A stretch of 64,000 nucleotides of DNA, from the NCBI GenBank assembly GCA_964035575.1, contig OZ037898.1:1268399-1332398 (forward strand). Direction: 5' to 3'. Position numbers and translations under genes: made by a program. The notes below the pieces were generated by a model. It was not told the origin of the DNA. It saw only the letters and a list, made by a program, of their open reading frames with translations, and searched no databases. Below, piece after piece: positions 43,999 to 54,747 of the stretch. Every line of letters starts with the position of its first letter. The stretch's first letter is position 1. Source of the DNA: Rhynchopus sp. YZ270_cl-10 (Eukaryota > Euglenozoa > Diplonemea > Diplonemida > Diplonemidae).

Positions 43999-44117
43999 GG
44001 ATTCGGCCATACTCTGGTGAATACACCTCATCCCGCCTGATTTGAGAAGTTAAGCACCAGCAGGCCTGGATAGTACTGGCGTGGGTGACCAGCTGGGAAG
44101 TCCGGGTGCTTGAATCC
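43999..44117 (+). rRNA. 5S rRNA
   Basis: Complete 119-nt gene, T-run after the 3' end. Its 5' flank is shared with the 5S at 21924. Confidence 0.95.
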
Positions 44118-44139
44118 TTTTTACTATTTTTTACTGAAG

Positions 44140-44760
44140 CACAAAGTTGTTCTGGATTGCTCACACAGGATCAAAAACGCGAAAACGTTGGGAATATGTG
44201 TTATTTGGGTGCTCCTGAATGCATTATGAGGTTGGACGATTTGATTGGAGCATCAGAAGTGCCCTGATCGATTTGGCGAAAATGACCCAGTAAACTGTCT
44301 TTTTTGCCTCTATTCTGCAATAGCAAAAATGGCCAAAAACGCAAAAACGTTGGGAAAATGGGTTATTTGGGCGCTCCTGAATGCATTGTGATGTTGTAAC
44401 CACAAATTGGAGTATCACACATATCCTCAGTGAAACATGGAATTTTCCCATTTTTCACCGGATATTTCGTAACAGCAAAAATGGTCAAAAACGCGAAAAC
44501 GTTGGGATAATGGGTTATTCGGCTGCTCCTGAATGCATTATGATGTTGTAAACGCAAATTAGAGCATCAGAAGTGTCCTAATCGAGGTGGCTAAAATGAC
44601 CCAGCAAAATGTCATATTCACTGCTATTCTGCAATAGCCAGATCGTCAAAAATGGGAAACTAACGGGAAAATGGGATGTTTGGATGCTCCTGAATCCATT
44701 ATGAAGTCGTAACCGCAAATTGGAGCATCACACATCATGCCCTAATCACTTACTCCCAGT
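44140..44760. repeat. Spacer satellite, ~180-bp units
   Basis: Same family as 10640-11260. No gene seen. Confidence 0.7.
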
Positions 44761-44823
44761 GAAAATTTATTTGGGATGTGTGGAATGTACAGGACTTCCC
44801 CCTGCACAGCAAAAAGGCAATAA

Positions 44824-44905
44824 CGCGGACGGCAGGATTTGAACCTGCGCGGGCAGAGCCCAATGCATTTCGAGTGCACCTCCGTAACCACTTGGATACG
44901 TCCGC
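44824..44905 (-). tRNA. tRNA-Ser(CGA)
   Basis: Type II tRNA, anticodon loop CTCGAAA on GTGCA/TGCAT. Confidence 0.95.
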
Positions 44906-44984
44906 TACTGTTCCTTTGCAACTTCTGGAGGAGTCACGAAAGACGAGGAGAACTGAACAAGATTCATCGAACAAAAAAAGGCTT

Positions 44985-45057
44985 TGCTCCCGGCGGGGTT
45001 TGAACCCGCGATCCCAGGCTCATAAGACCTGTGCCTTAACCACTAGGCCACGAGAGC
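44985..45057 (-). tRNA. tRNA-Ile(TAT)
   Basis: Anticodon loop CTTATGA on CAGGT/GCCTG. No intron. Confidence 0.94.
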
Positions 45058-45083
45058 GTCGAGCCCTTTTATCCCTTGATAAG

Positions 45084-45154
45084 GCGACCGTGGTCTAGTG
45101 GCATGATGGACCCCTCCCAAGGGTTCGACCCGGGTTCGATTCCCGGCGGTCGCA
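45084..45154 (+). tRNA. tRNA-Gly(CCC)
   Basis: Anticodon loop CTCCCAA on GACCC/GGGTT. Confidence 0.95.
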
Positions 45155-45204
45155 TAGCCTTTTTTAAGCCGGGCATGTAGAAAACATTGTTGGAAGTAAT
45201 TAGA

Positions 45205-45277
45205 AGCAGAGTGGCGCAGTGGTCAGCGCGGTGGGCTCATAACCCACAGGTCATAGGATCGAAACCTATCTCTGCTA
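45205..45277 (+). tRNA. Initiator tRNA-Met(CAT)
   Basis: A1-T72 pair, GTGGG/CCCAC anticodon stem with three G-C pairs and T-loop ATCGAAA are the eukaryotic initiator marks. The loop CTCATAA has T33. Confidence 0.95.
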
Positions 45278-45378
45278 GATAACCTTTTTCGATGAACCCA
45301 TTTTTTTGACCTGAAAAAAATTTTTTGCACACCAAAAAAAAGTTGGTCAGACCCTTGCCAACATCTCACTAAGTTTGG

Positions 45379-45451
45379 GCAGCTATCGTCTAGTGGTTAG
45401 GACGTCCGCCTTACACGCGGAAGATCGCTGGTTCAATCCCAGCTAGTTGTA
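45379..45451 (+). tRNA. tRNA-Val(TAC)
   Basis: Anticodon loop CTTACAC on TCCGC/GCGGA. Confidence 0.95.
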
Positions 45452-45543
45452 CTTTTCATTTTTGAATTTCCTTCACAATTTTTTACAGGTGGTGTTGACT
45501 GTGATGGGACACTTCCTTAAAGCGAGAAAAGAATATGAAACAA

Positions 45544-45616
45544 GCCCCATTGGCGCAATGGATAGCGCGTTGGACTTCTAATCCAAAGGTTGTGGGTTCG
45601 AGTCCCACATGGGGTA
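45544..45616 (+). tRNA. tRNA-Arg(TCT)
   Basis: Anticodon loop CTTCTAA on TTGGA/TCCAA. Confidence 0.95.
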
Positions 45617-45704
45617 ATTCTTTTCTTTGTTTTTTATTTTTCAGATTCGGTGCGATTGAAGACTTTCTCTGGACGCATTCTTTTTAAAAACAGGCTTCAT
45701 TGTA

Positions 45705-45776
45705 TCCTCGGTAGTATAGAGGTCAGTATTTCCGCCTGTCACGCGGAAGACCCGGGTTCAATTCCCGGCCGGGGAA
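45705..45776 (+). tRNA. tRNA-Asp(GTC), second gene
   Basis: Same mature sequence as 15321 and 54052, opposite orientation. Confidence 0.95.
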
Positions 45777-45879
45777 CTCTTTTTATGTGTTGTGTTTTCT
45801 TCTGTTTCTCTCTTTTTCTCCGTTTTGGTTGTCCTTTCTCATCGTTCTCATTTCATTTCTAATATAAATCTGTTGGCAA

Positions 45880-45961
45880 GGCAGGATGGCCGAGAGGTCT
45901 AAGGCGGAGGACTCAAGTTCCTTTCTCTTCGGAGGCGTGGGTTCAAACCCCACTCCTGTCA
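45880..45961 (+). tRNA. tRNA-Leu(CAA)
   Basis: Type II tRNA, anticodon loop CTCAAGT on GAGGA/TCCTT. No intron. Confidence 0.94.
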
Positions 45962-46070
45962 CACTTTTTTCCTTCTGTTGTCCAGAATCAATTTTTCAAG
46001 GAATCAGTTTTTTCACAATTTGTTTTTTCTGTCCACATTTTTTTGTGACACAAAATCTCGAAAAAAAGAG

Positions 46071-46142
46071 GGGCTCAGCAGGGAATCGAACCCTGGACCT
46101 CTCGCACCCAAAGCGAGAATCATGCCACTAGACCACTAAGCC
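46071..46142 (-). tRNA. tRNA-Pro(TGG)
   Basis: Anticodon loop TTTGGGT; differs from Pro(CGG) at 19740 essentially in the anticodon. Confidence 0.95.
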
Positions 46143-46263
46143 TTCGTTTTGTACCCATATTCCCATTTTCTTCTGTCCAAAATTTTTTTTATTTTGACAC
46201 AGTTTTGGATTTTGGGCGGTGAATGCACACACCATCTCGTTTCTATGAACCATATAAATGTCA

Positions 46264-46337
46264 GCACCTATGGTCTAGTTGGTTATGACGCCTCGTTAAC
46301 ACCGAGGAGGTCTCCGGTTCAAACCCGGATAGGTGTA
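46264..46337 (+). tRNA. tRNA-Val(AAC)
   Basis: Anticodon loop TTAACAC on CCTCG/CGAGG. Confidence 0.95.
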
Positions 46338-46966
46338 CACTTCTTTTTGTGTGTTTGTTTTTTGGCCTTGTATTGCCCATTTTTTTTGGGGGTGAGAGCA
46401 CATCCGCAAACACGTGTCATAATGCTAACGTTTGCGGCTGTGCTACTCTGCCAATTTTTTTGGATTTGGTGAAAAATGGTACCAAAATCAAATCCTGGAG
46501 CGATCAGTTTTTTGTTGCCGGAAGCACATGCGGAAATGGGTGGGAATTCCTTAACATTTCCACATGTGCTTCCTTTTCAGTCCTTTCCATCTCGAACGAA
46601 CTTTGATCAGTGGGAACATGAAACAGACTGACTTATGTGTTATGACATAGCATCTCAGCTCAACCTGATTGCAGGCCAAAAAATAATTTTCGGCCAAAAT
46701 TTTTTTTAAGTTTTTGTTGCCAGAAGCCATATGCTGAAACTTGCACAACACACAGTGAGCTGTGCGCCCACAACGGAGGGCCTGTTCTGTGCGCCCACAA
46801 TGGGGGGGTGTTCTGTGCGCCCATATCGGGGTCTGCGCTGTGCGCCCGACGTACCAAAAAATTTTCGTCCAAAAAATTGGGATGTAGTAGCACAGCGCAC
46901 TTTTCCAATGTAGTAGCACAGCGCACATTGAAAATTGTTATTAGAGTTGAGGGGAAAAAAGAGAAG
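46338..46966. other. Gene-free spacer across the superunit junction
   Basis: 46338-46645 is unique here with nothing recognised. From ~46646 the sequence matches 9984 onward, including the GTGCGCCC motif cluster at ~46740-46850. Confidence 0.75.
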
Positions 46967-46983
46967 TGCCTCCACCTGGGATT

Positions 46984-47032
<49 letters not shown>

Positions 47033-47039
47033 AAGAGGC
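46967..47039 (-). tRNA. tRNA-Phe(GAA)
   Basis: Second-cluster copy of 10330. Confidence 0.95.
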
Positions 47040-47117
47040 CTTGTTTTAGGGTATGTATATTTTTTACACGGCCAACATTTTTTGAACAGGCCAAAGCCAA
47101 AGTAGTAGAAAAAGTAT

Positions 47118-47190
47118 TGGTCGTGACAGGGCTCGAACCTGGGACCGTTGGCTTATTAGACCAATGCTCTACCGACTGAGCTACACGACC
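47118..47190 (-). tRNA. tRNA-Ile(AAT)
   Basis: Second-cluster copy of 10481. Confidence 0.95.
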
Positions 47191-47279
47191 GACAATAATG
47201 ACGAAAGGAATCGCCAACCTGGGGTACGCACTATTTTTTTCTATTGTGCACAAAACTGTACATTTTTGCATGACATCAT

Positions 47280-47890
47280 CTTACCGATGTTCCACAATAG
47301 CAAAATGGTCAAAAATGCGAAAACCTTGCGAAAATGGGTTATTTGGGTGCTCTTGAATCCATTATGAGGTTGAACGATGTGATTAGAGCATCAGAAGTAC
47401 CCTGATCGAGTTGATGAAAATGACCCAGTAAACTGCCTATTGTACTGCCATTCCACAATGGCAAAAATGGTCAAAAAGGCGAAAACGTTGGGAAAATGGG
47501 TTTTTTGAGCTCTCCTGAATGCATTATGAGGTCAGAATCGCAAATTGGAGCACCAGAAGTGCCCTGATCGAGTTGGCGAAAATGACCCAGTAAAATGACT
47601 TTTGTGCCACCATTCCACGAATGGCAAAATGTTCAAAAATGTGAAAATATTGGGAAAACGGGTTATTCGGCTGCTCATGAAGCCATTATGAGGTCAGAAT
47701 CGCCAATTGGAGCATCAGAAGTGTCCTGATAGAGTTGGTTAAAATGACCCACTAAAATGCCCATTGTACCACTATTGCGCAAGAGCAAAATGCTCAAAAA
47801 TGTGAAAACGTTGGGAAAATGGGTTATTCGGATGTTCCTGAACGCATTATGAGGTCAGACTCGCCAATCGGACCATCACACACATCCTCA
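47280..47890. repeat. Spacer satellite, ~180-bp units
   Basis: Copy of 10640-11260 with scattered differences. Confidence 0.7.
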
Positions 47891-47998
47891 TCGCTAAAAG
47901 ACCCTCAAAATCACAGGTACGACGCAATGGTGTCAGTTCATATTTTTGTGTGTTGACTGTCCCAACCAAAAAATAATCAACAAAATATGGCAAAAAAA

Positions 47999-48070
47999 TG
48001 GACATTGAGGGGTTCGAACCCTCGGCCTCCCGTATGCAGAACGGGCGCTCTACCACTGAGCTAAACGCCC
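47999..48070 (-). tRNA. tRNA-Ala(TGC)
   Basis: Copy of 11339, C33 kept. Confidence 0.93.
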
Positions 48071-48183
48071 CTGATAAATGTCCCTCAAGGAGAGGTACTT
48101 GGGGCACTTTCTGTTCGTCTTTTTGTCAATTTTTTTCAAGAACGCAACAAGCCTTGAAATTGACTCTTTCCTTTAAAACGAAT

Positions 48184-48255
48184 GCCCGCCTAGCTCAGCG
48201 GTAGAGCGTTGGACTTTTAATCCAATGGTCGTGGGTTCGATCCCCACGGCGGGTG
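48184..48255 (+). tRNA. tRNA-Lys(TTT)
   Basis: Copy of 11524. Confidence 0.95.
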
Positions 48256-48332
48256 CCTACTTTTTTGGATCAATTGGATTCTCTTTTTTGTGCTCATTTT
48301 CAGGATCTGGGGCGTTGTGCTTCCTCAACTAT

Positions 48333-48414
48333 GCTGACGTATCCAAGTGGTTACGGAGGTGGACTTGAAATCCACTGGGCTCTGCCCGCGCAGGTTCGAA
48401 CCCTGCCGTCAGCG
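48333..48414 (+). tRNA. tRNA-Ser(TGA)
   Basis: Copy of 11672. Confidence 0.95.
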
Positions 48415-48528
48415 TTCTTTACCTTTTCGTTTGATTTCTGTGATCTATGTTTTGTCATCAAATGCAGAGATTGAAGATGTGTGTGACAAAGCTCCAAAAA
48501 ATATTGAAAACACTTGGAAAAAGAAAAG

Positions 48529-48600
48529 TTCTCCCACGCGGGTTTGAACCGCGGCTACTGGATTCAAAGTCCAGGGTGCTAACCACTACACCATAGGAGA
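48529..48600 (-). tRNA. tRNA-Gln(TTG)
   Basis: Copy of 11869. Confidence 0.95.
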
Positions 48601-48702
48601 GATAATCCGGATCCTTTTGTTCACACAACAACGATGGAAAATTTGGTGGTTGCAGGTACACACAAGTACCCCACAATGATTCTTTGATTTAAGTTAATAT
48701 GA

Positions 48703-48775
48703 GCCTCCCTAGCTCAGTCGGTAGAGCGCAAGGCCCTTAACCTTGTGGTCGCGGGTTCGAGCCCCGCGGGAGGTG
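48703..48775 (+). tRNA. tRNA-Lys(CTT)
   Basis: Copy of 12043, C33 kept. Confidence 0.94.
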
Positions 48776-49001
48776 CTTTTTGTATTGATACCTGAATTTT
48801 TCTGAATTTTTTTTATTTGTTGGAAAACATGGTGTGTTGGTCGTTGTGCAATGAGCCCGCCATCGTGCGAAATCGTGCCCAAAAAAAATTTTTGGTGGTC
48901 ACAATTGCGATGATTTTTGGTGATCCCACCCAGACCAAATCGCACTAACTAAGTTGTTAAGCAAAGTACAAGCTTCGTCCTAAGTACTGACAGGTAATTA
49001 A

Positions 49002-49083
49002 GCGGACGTACCCAAGTGGTTACGGGGCTCGCCTGCTAAGCGAGTGTGCTCTGCATGCGCAAGTTCGAACCTTGCCGTTCGCG
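49002..49083 (+). tRNA. tRNA-Ser(GCT)
   Basis: Copy of 12333. The spacer before it is more diverged than the gene. Confidence 0.95.
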
Positions 49084-49336
49084 TTTTTTATACACTGCAT
49101 TGATACCTTTTTTCATTCTTTTCTGAACTTTTTCAAACTCAAAAAAAAACCTGAAAAAATCTGTTTTATCTTCAGGTCAAGAATCTCCAAGTTAGGACAA
49201 CATTCAAGATGTTTGGTTTTTTTGGTGGGACAACCTTGGAAATCCTGAACAATAGTTTCAACATCAAGATGACACACAACTTGGGTTTTTAGCTCAAAAT
49301 CAAAAATAGAGTCAAAAACTCAAAAAAATGAAAAGT

Positions 49337-49409
49337 CTCCTCCTGTTGGGTTCGAACCAACGACCTGCAGGTTAACAGCCTGACGCGCTACCGACTGCGC
49401 CAAGGAGGA
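49337..49409 (-). tRNA. tRNA-Asn(GTT)
   Basis: Copy of 12669. Confidence 0.95.
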
Positions 49410-49523
49410 TCTGATTGTTAGCGAAGACAGCATTTACATGGGGACCTTATTCAAAACGAAAACACACACAAGGAATGATGGAAATTTATGGCCGCGTTAC
49501 GAAGAGAATGCGAGAGAATTCGT

Positions 49524-49550
49524 GGCTCGGTGGTCTAGTGGCATGATTCT
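49524..49550 (+). pseudogene. tRNA-Pro(AGG), 5' part, split by transposon
   Basis: Acceptor strand and D arm (GGCTCGGTGGTCTAGTGGC...), ending in CATGATTCT. The rest of the gene resumes at 51564 after a 2-kb insertion, so this locus cannot yield a normal tRNA. Confidence 0.93.
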
Positions 49551-49639
49551 GGCCATATTCCAGTACAGCCTGGTGCGAATACGCACATTCTGGACCCCAA
49601 AATGTAAGCACATTCTGGAAACGAAAACCAAGCACATTC

Positions 49640-50760
49640 TGGAATAGCCGGGGCCTTATAGCCGTGTTCCAGACTGTGCTTGGTTTTCGTTTCCAGAATG
49701 TGCTTGGTTTTCAGAAAAATAACGATTTCCAGAATGTGCTTGCATTTTGGTTTCAGAATGTGCTTGCATTTTTTTGAGAATAGGGTCCGGATATTCAATA
49801 CCCGGGTCAGAAATTTTCCGGTATTTTCCTGCAGTGAAATCCTTAAGGAAAAGTGAATTCTGGATCCTTAAGGAATTCCCAGCCATTCCAGAATGTACTT
49901 GCATCTCAGAAAAGTGCACTTTTTCGTTAAAAACCAAAAAGTGCACTTTTCTCAGATGCAAACACATTCTGGAATGGCTGGGAATTCCTGAGCAATCCAG
50001 AATTCACTTTTCCCCTAGCAAATCCTTAAGGAAATGTGAATTCTGGATCCTTAAGGAATTCCCAGCCATTCCAGAATGTACTTGCATCTGAGAAAAGTGC
50101 ACTTTTTGGTTTTTAACGAAAAAGTGCACTTTTCTGAGATGCAAGTACATTCTGGAATGGCTGGGAATTCCTTAAGGATCCAGAATTCACTTTTCCTTAA
50201 GGATTTGTTAGGGGAAAAGTGAATTCTGGATTGCTCAGGATTTCCCAGCCATTCCAGAATGTGCTTGCATCTCAGAAAAGGACACTTTTTGGTTTTTAAC
50301 GAAAAAGTGCACTTTTCTGAGATGCAAGTACATTCTGGAATGGCTGGGAAATCCTGAGCAATCCATAATTCACTTTTCCCCTAACAAATCCTTAAGGAAA
50401 AGTGAATTCTGGATCCTTAAGGATTTCCCAGCCATTCCAGAATGTGCTTGCATCTCAGAAAAGGACACTTTTTGGTTTTTAACGAAAAAGTGCACTTTTC
50501 TGAGATGCAAGTACATTCTGGAATGGCTGGGAAATCCTGAGCAATCCAGAATTCACTTTTCCCCTAACAAATCCTTAAGGAAAAGTGAATTCTGGATCCT
50601 TAAGGATTTCCCAGCCATTCCAGAATGTACTTGCATCTCGGAAAAGGGCACTTTTTGGTTTGAAACGAAAAAGTGCCCTTTTCTGAGATGCAAGCACATT
50701 CTGGAATGGCTGGGAAATCCTGAGCAATCCAGAATTCACTTTTCCCCTAACAAATCCTTA
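49640..50760. repeat. Foldback modules inside the transposon
   Basis: About ten alternating inverted modules around AAAGTGCACTTTT and CAGCCATTCCAGAATGT. Single strands would form long cruciform hairpins. Confidence 0.85.
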
Positions 50761-50784
50761 AGGATTCATTGGTGGAAACAAAAA

Positions 50785-50970
50785 CTGCTCCCTCAGGGGT
50801 TTGAACCTCCAACCAATAAGAATCCACACTGTAAGGGACCTGTGTGGTACCCACTAGGACACTATGTCTTCCATAAGGATTTTCACTAAGGAGGACTAAG
50901 TGTCCTAGTGTGTAGCACGCAGGTTCCACACATAAGAGTTTCTTCGGTGTTGGAGGTTCAAACCCCAGAA
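50785..50970. repeat. Inverted pair of tRNA-like sequences
   Basis: Two arms face each other. Each has a B-box-like GGTTCAAACCCC (minus 50797-50808, plus 50955-50966) and, farther in, AGTGTCCTAGTG resembling an A box. They do not fold into a full cloverleaf. Confidence 0.55.
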
Positions 50971-51029
50971 CCCGAAAAGTGAATTATGGATCTAAGGTTG
51001 TCTGCCTGGTTTGTTTTAACTGGCTGTTG

Positions 51030-51350
51030 GGTGCGGGTGTTCGGGAACCTGCTGGTTCTAAGTTGCGTTATCTGGCTGGTGGTTGTGCGGGTTTGCGGGT
51101 TGACGGGTGCGCGGGTTTGCGGTCCTTAGCTGGTTCGTGTGGTTGTGCGGGTGTGCGGGAACCTGCTGGTTCTAGGTTGCGTTATCTGGCTGGTGGTTGT
51201 GCGGGTTTGCGGGTTGACGGGTGCGCGGGTTTGCGGTCCTTAGCTGGTTCGTGTGGTTGTGCGGGTGTGCGGGGTTCTGGCAGCGTTATCTGGCTGGTGT
51301 GGTTGTGCGGGTGTGCGGGAACCTGCAGGTTCTAGGTTGTGTTATCTGGC
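51030..51350. repeat. GC-rich minisatellite in the transposon
   Basis: Two near-perfect ~116-bp units plus partial ones, containing GCGTTATCTGGCTGGT and GGTTGTGCGGGTGTGCGGG. Confidence 0.85.
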
Positions 51351-51563
51351 TGGTGTAGGTTACATTTTTTGTCATTTTCAGGTGAGACAAAGTTTTGGCG
51401 TGAAAAATTTTCTCAAAAATCTTGTTCTGTGAAAAAAAAATTTTTTTTGTGTAGAAAAATTTTTTTTGGCCTGTAAGTGGGTCAAGTCTGGATCCGTCCA
51501 GAATGTGCTTGGTTTTCGTTTCCAGAATGTGCTTGGTTGCGTCCGAATGTACTTGATAGTCGC

Positions 51564-51617
51564 CATGATTCTCGCTTAGGGTGCGAGAGGTCCGGGGTTC
51601 AATTCCCCGCCGAGCCC
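51564..51617 (+). pseudogene. tRNA-Pro(AGG), 3' part, split by transposon
   Basis: Begins with the duplicated target CATGATTCT, then the anticodon arm with AGG, T arm and 3' acceptor strand. The B box is intact but the A box is 2 kb away. Confidence 0.93.
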
Positions 51618-51714
51618 TTGTCTTTTTGGATTTTCATTTTTCATTTTTTTTTCGTTTGAAACTCCGTGTAGCTTGCACAAAAGTACCCTTTTTGGATTGT
51701 GCCTAAGTATCACC

Positions 51715-51786
51715 TCCCCTTTAGTACAGTGGTTAGTATACCTGGCTTTCACCCAGGCGACCCGGGTTCAAACCCCGGAGGGGGAA
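51715..51786 (+). tRNA. tRNA-Glu(TTC)
   Basis: Copy of 13029. Confidence 0.95.
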
Positions 51787-51923
51787 TCCTTTTTGATTGC
51801 TTTCAAATTTCGGAGCTGTTTTTTGATATTTTCGCATTTCTGAATTTTCAATTTGGCAAAGTTTTGTGACAAGAAATCTCTGAGAAGAAGGAAATCTAAA
51901 AATATTTTGGAATGAATAAAAAG

Positions 51924-51995
51924 TACTCGCGGCGGGGATCGAACCCGCAACCTCCGGCGTCGGGAACCGACGCGCTTCCATTGCGCCACGCGAGC
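51924..51995 (-). tRNA. tRNA-Arg(CCG)
   Basis: Copy of 13238, C33 kept. Confidence 0.85.
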
Positions 51996-53067
51996 TTATC
52001 TTGTTTCCCAAGATCTCAGATTATGGAGAAGGTTTGGCAGTGTCTAAAAAAGTTCAAAAAGTGATAAAACAGCCAGTGTCCCTTGGTGCATGACTGGTTG
52101 TACTGTGGTGGACCCGTGCACTTTCCATACAGTCCTATGCCAGAAAACCCACACACAATGGGTTTGTGGGTTTTCTACATCCACTGTACCTGTGCATAAG
52201 ATAACCCATCGTGAAACTCCCTTGTGCACCCGACATACCACCCCTGGCCATATTGGTCAGGCATATTAGTAAGGGTACCTGGTCAGATCTGACCAGGCAC
52301 CTGGTCACAGTGACTGGGCACAGTAGGAACCACAGCTGAAATGGGTGGGGGCTTAAAGCCGTGTTCCAGCATGTGGTTCCTCTTTAGGTCCCAGCATGTA
52401 GTACACCCGACATACCACAGCCCAGGCCATATTGGTAAGGCATATTAGTAGGGGCACCTGGTCACAGTGACTAGGTAGGTGCACAGAGTGGTTCCTAATC
52501 GGGCGCACAGGGGGATATTCCTAATCGGGCGCACAGGGGGGTAAGCTAATCGGGCGCACAGGGGGGTTCCTAATCGGGCGCACAGGGGGGTAAGCTTATC
52601 GGGCGCACAGGGGGATATTCCTAATCGGGCGCACAGGGGGGTAAAGCTAACCGGGCGCACAGGGGGGTCCCTAATCGGGCGCACAGGGGGGTTCCTAATC
52701 GGGCGCACAGAGGGGTTGGCCCGCAAACGTGATGTCTCTGACCAGCGCACCGGCCATACTGATGTGCATGTTTATTTACTGGGAATTTTGTGAAGAAATA
52801 AACATGTAAGTCAGGTTGGGTTTATGAACATGTTGTAGTCCCAATTTTTTTTGCAATTGTGATGGAAGTTGTGACCGAACTGACTTACTCGCAAACTATG
52901 TCGAGCAAAAACCCGTATCATCAGACAAGAAATTTTTTTCTCTACTAATAATCCTTACGCAAGAAAGAGTACATATCATTTCCACTTTTTCGTTTTGAAC
53001 GAGTTTGTGACCGACCTGAAACTGTCCGAAACATATTGTTTTGCTTTTGCCAAACGCAAAAAGAGAG
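51996..53067. repeat. Gene-free spacer with GTGCGCCC minisatellite
   Basis: Copy of 13310-14336. The array at 52490-52715 has more and differently ordered units than the first copy. Confidence 0.8.
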
Positions 53068-53138
53068 TGCGTAATCCGGGAATCGAACCCGGGCCGACCC
53101 CGTGGCGGGGGGCCATTCTACCACTAGACCAATTACGC
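53068..53138 (-). tRNA. tRNA-Gly(GCC)
   Basis: Copy of 14337, C33 kept. Confidence 0.93.
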
Positions 53139-53254
53139 TACGATATTAGTCGAAATTGTGCTCGAGTTGCCGCTCGTTGCATGTTTGAAAAATATTTCAC
53201 AATATCCCAGGAAATAAAACCCTTTCTGAGATCCCAATAAGTGGGAATATTCAA

Positions 53255-53326
53255 GCGGTTATGGTTTAGTGGTTAGAACACCCGTTTGTGGCACGGGAGA
53301 CCCGAGTTCAATTCTCGGTAACCGCT
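53255..53326 (+). tRNA. tRNA-His(GTG)
   Basis: Copy of 14524. Confidence 0.95.
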
Positions 53327-53413
53327 TTTTTAGCTGTGCAATCAACCATTTTCATTTTTTCCAACTCCAAAAATATGCAGGCCACATAAAAAATACTATT
53401 GCCTAAAGACATG

Positions 53414-53485
53414 GACCGTGTGGCTCAATGGAAGAGCGCCTGACCACGGATCAGGCGGTTGCAGGTTCGAGTCCTGCCACGGTTG
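53414..53485 (+). tRNA. tRNA-Arg(ACG)
   Basis: Copy of 14683, C33 kept. Confidence 0.94.
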
Positions 53486-53574
53486 CTTCTTTTTTTGGGC
53501 AATTTGAACAATTTCAAATTTTTTTTATTTTGAAATTGCCCCCCACAAAGAAAACACTTTGCATGAAAGTAACA

Positions 53575-53646
53575 GCACTTATGGTATAACGGTTAGTATT
53601 CTCGCCTTCCAAGCGAGCGGCCCGGGTTCGACTCCCGGTAAGTGCA
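53575..53646 (+). tRNA. tRNA-Gly(TCC)
   Basis: Copy of 14844. Confidence 0.95.
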
Positions 53647-53916
53647 GTTCTTTTTTTTAGGAGGAAGTAAAATTTTCATGTTCAGAAAAAAATTCTGAAA
53701 TGTCAGCTTTTCAAAGAATTTCCAGTTTTCAAGTTTTTCCCAAGATTTTTTAAGGTTCTTCTGGATGGGTTGACTGCCAAAAAATCCAAAATTCCTGGGA
53801 GACCCCTTCCCACTGGACCCAAATTTGTATCTGTTGTTCCACTGTGATTTCACTTGACACCAACCTCACTTTTTTGTGTTTTCAAAAAAGTTCAAAAAAA
53901 CAATGTTCAAAAAGTT

Positions 53917-53989
53917 AACCCCGTGCGGGACTCGAACCCGCAACCTTTGGATTCGAAGTCCAACGCGCTATCCATTGCGCCAACGGGGC
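53917..53989 (-). tRNA. tRNA-Arg(TCG)
   Basis: Copy of 15186. Confidence 0.95.
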
Positions 53990-54051
53990 CTGATTTGATT
54001 TTCATCAGAAAAGAAACGAAACAATGAATGTAAGCCCTGTACAAAAAAGAA

Positions 54052-54123
54052 TTCCCCGGCCGGGAATTGAACCCGGGTCTTCCGCGTGACAGGCGGAAAT
54101 ACTGACCTCTATACTACCGAGGA
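54052..54123 (-). tRNA. tRNA-Asp(GTC)
   Basis: Copy of 15321. Confidence 0.95.
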
Positions 54124-54221
54124 TACAATCTTCACTCTGATTTAATTTCGCGCATCAAAATGGTCTAAAATGAGCACAGAAACGACGAAAATGCACGAAA
54201 ATTCGTGAACAAAAAATGAAT

Positions 54222-54303
54222 CGCAGTCGGCAGGACTTGAACCTGCGCGGGCAGAGCCCAATGGATTTCTAGTCCACCTCCGTAACCACTTGGATACGAC
54301 TGC
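54222..54303 (-). tRNA. tRNA-Ser(AGA)
   Basis: Copy of 15491. Confidence 0.95.
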
Positions 54304-54381
54304 TGTAATTCTCACCGTTCTTTGTTTTTAGGCAGTCATCTGTTTGCAGAAAATAATCTGGAACACGAAAACGAAAAAAAA

Positions 54382-54465
54382 TCCTCTCGGCCGGAATCGA
54401 ACCAGCGACCGCTCGATAACCGAGTATTCTACAGTCGAGCGCTCTACCAATTGAGCTACGAGAGG
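54382..54465 (-). tRNA. tRNA-Tyr(GTA) with 11-nt intron
   Basis: Copy of 15651, intron identical. Confidence 0.95.
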
Positions 54466-54589
54466 TTCTACAACTGTCATTGTTTCCACAGAAGCCCATA
54501 AAATTTTTTGACTCAAAAATTTTTTTTTGCCACGCAAACCTGTAGAAATTTGCACCCCATGTATTTCTTAATGATACGATAATATCAAG

Positions 54590-54662
54590 GCGAGGTTGGC
54601 GCAGTCGGGAGCGCGTAGGTCCCATAATCCTAAGGTCGTCAGTTCGATCCTGGCACCTCGCA
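54590..54662 (+). tRNA. Elongator tRNA-Met(CAT)
   Basis: Copy of 15859, C33 kept. Confidence 0.92.
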
Positions 54663-54747
54663 CTTTTTTGTGTGTCTTTTTCCTTTGTGTGGGATTTTCA
54701 GCAAAATTTCCACCTTCATGCTAAACGCATTGAAGCCCTAAATCATG

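Larger units (their letters stand above)
49551..51563. mobile_element. DNA transposon inserted in tRNA-Pro(AGG)
   Basis: 2013 bp flanked by a 9-bp target duplication CATGATTCT (49542-49550 and 51564-51572); the intact gene at 12856 is the empty site. Ends are weak inverted repeats (GGCCATATTCCAGTACA and, from the other end, GCGACTATCAAGTACA). The left part is a run of foldback modules built from GCACATTCTGGAA, CCAGCCATTCCAGAATGT and GTGAATTCTGGATCCTTAAG in alternating orientation. The right part holds an inverted tRNA-like pair and a GC-rich minisatellite. No transposase. Same family as the older element at 16335. Confidence 0.88.

Noticed and set aside
51030-51350. Repetitive glycine/arginine/cysteine-rich protein
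   Set aside because: It is a frame through the GC-rich minisatellite of the transposon.
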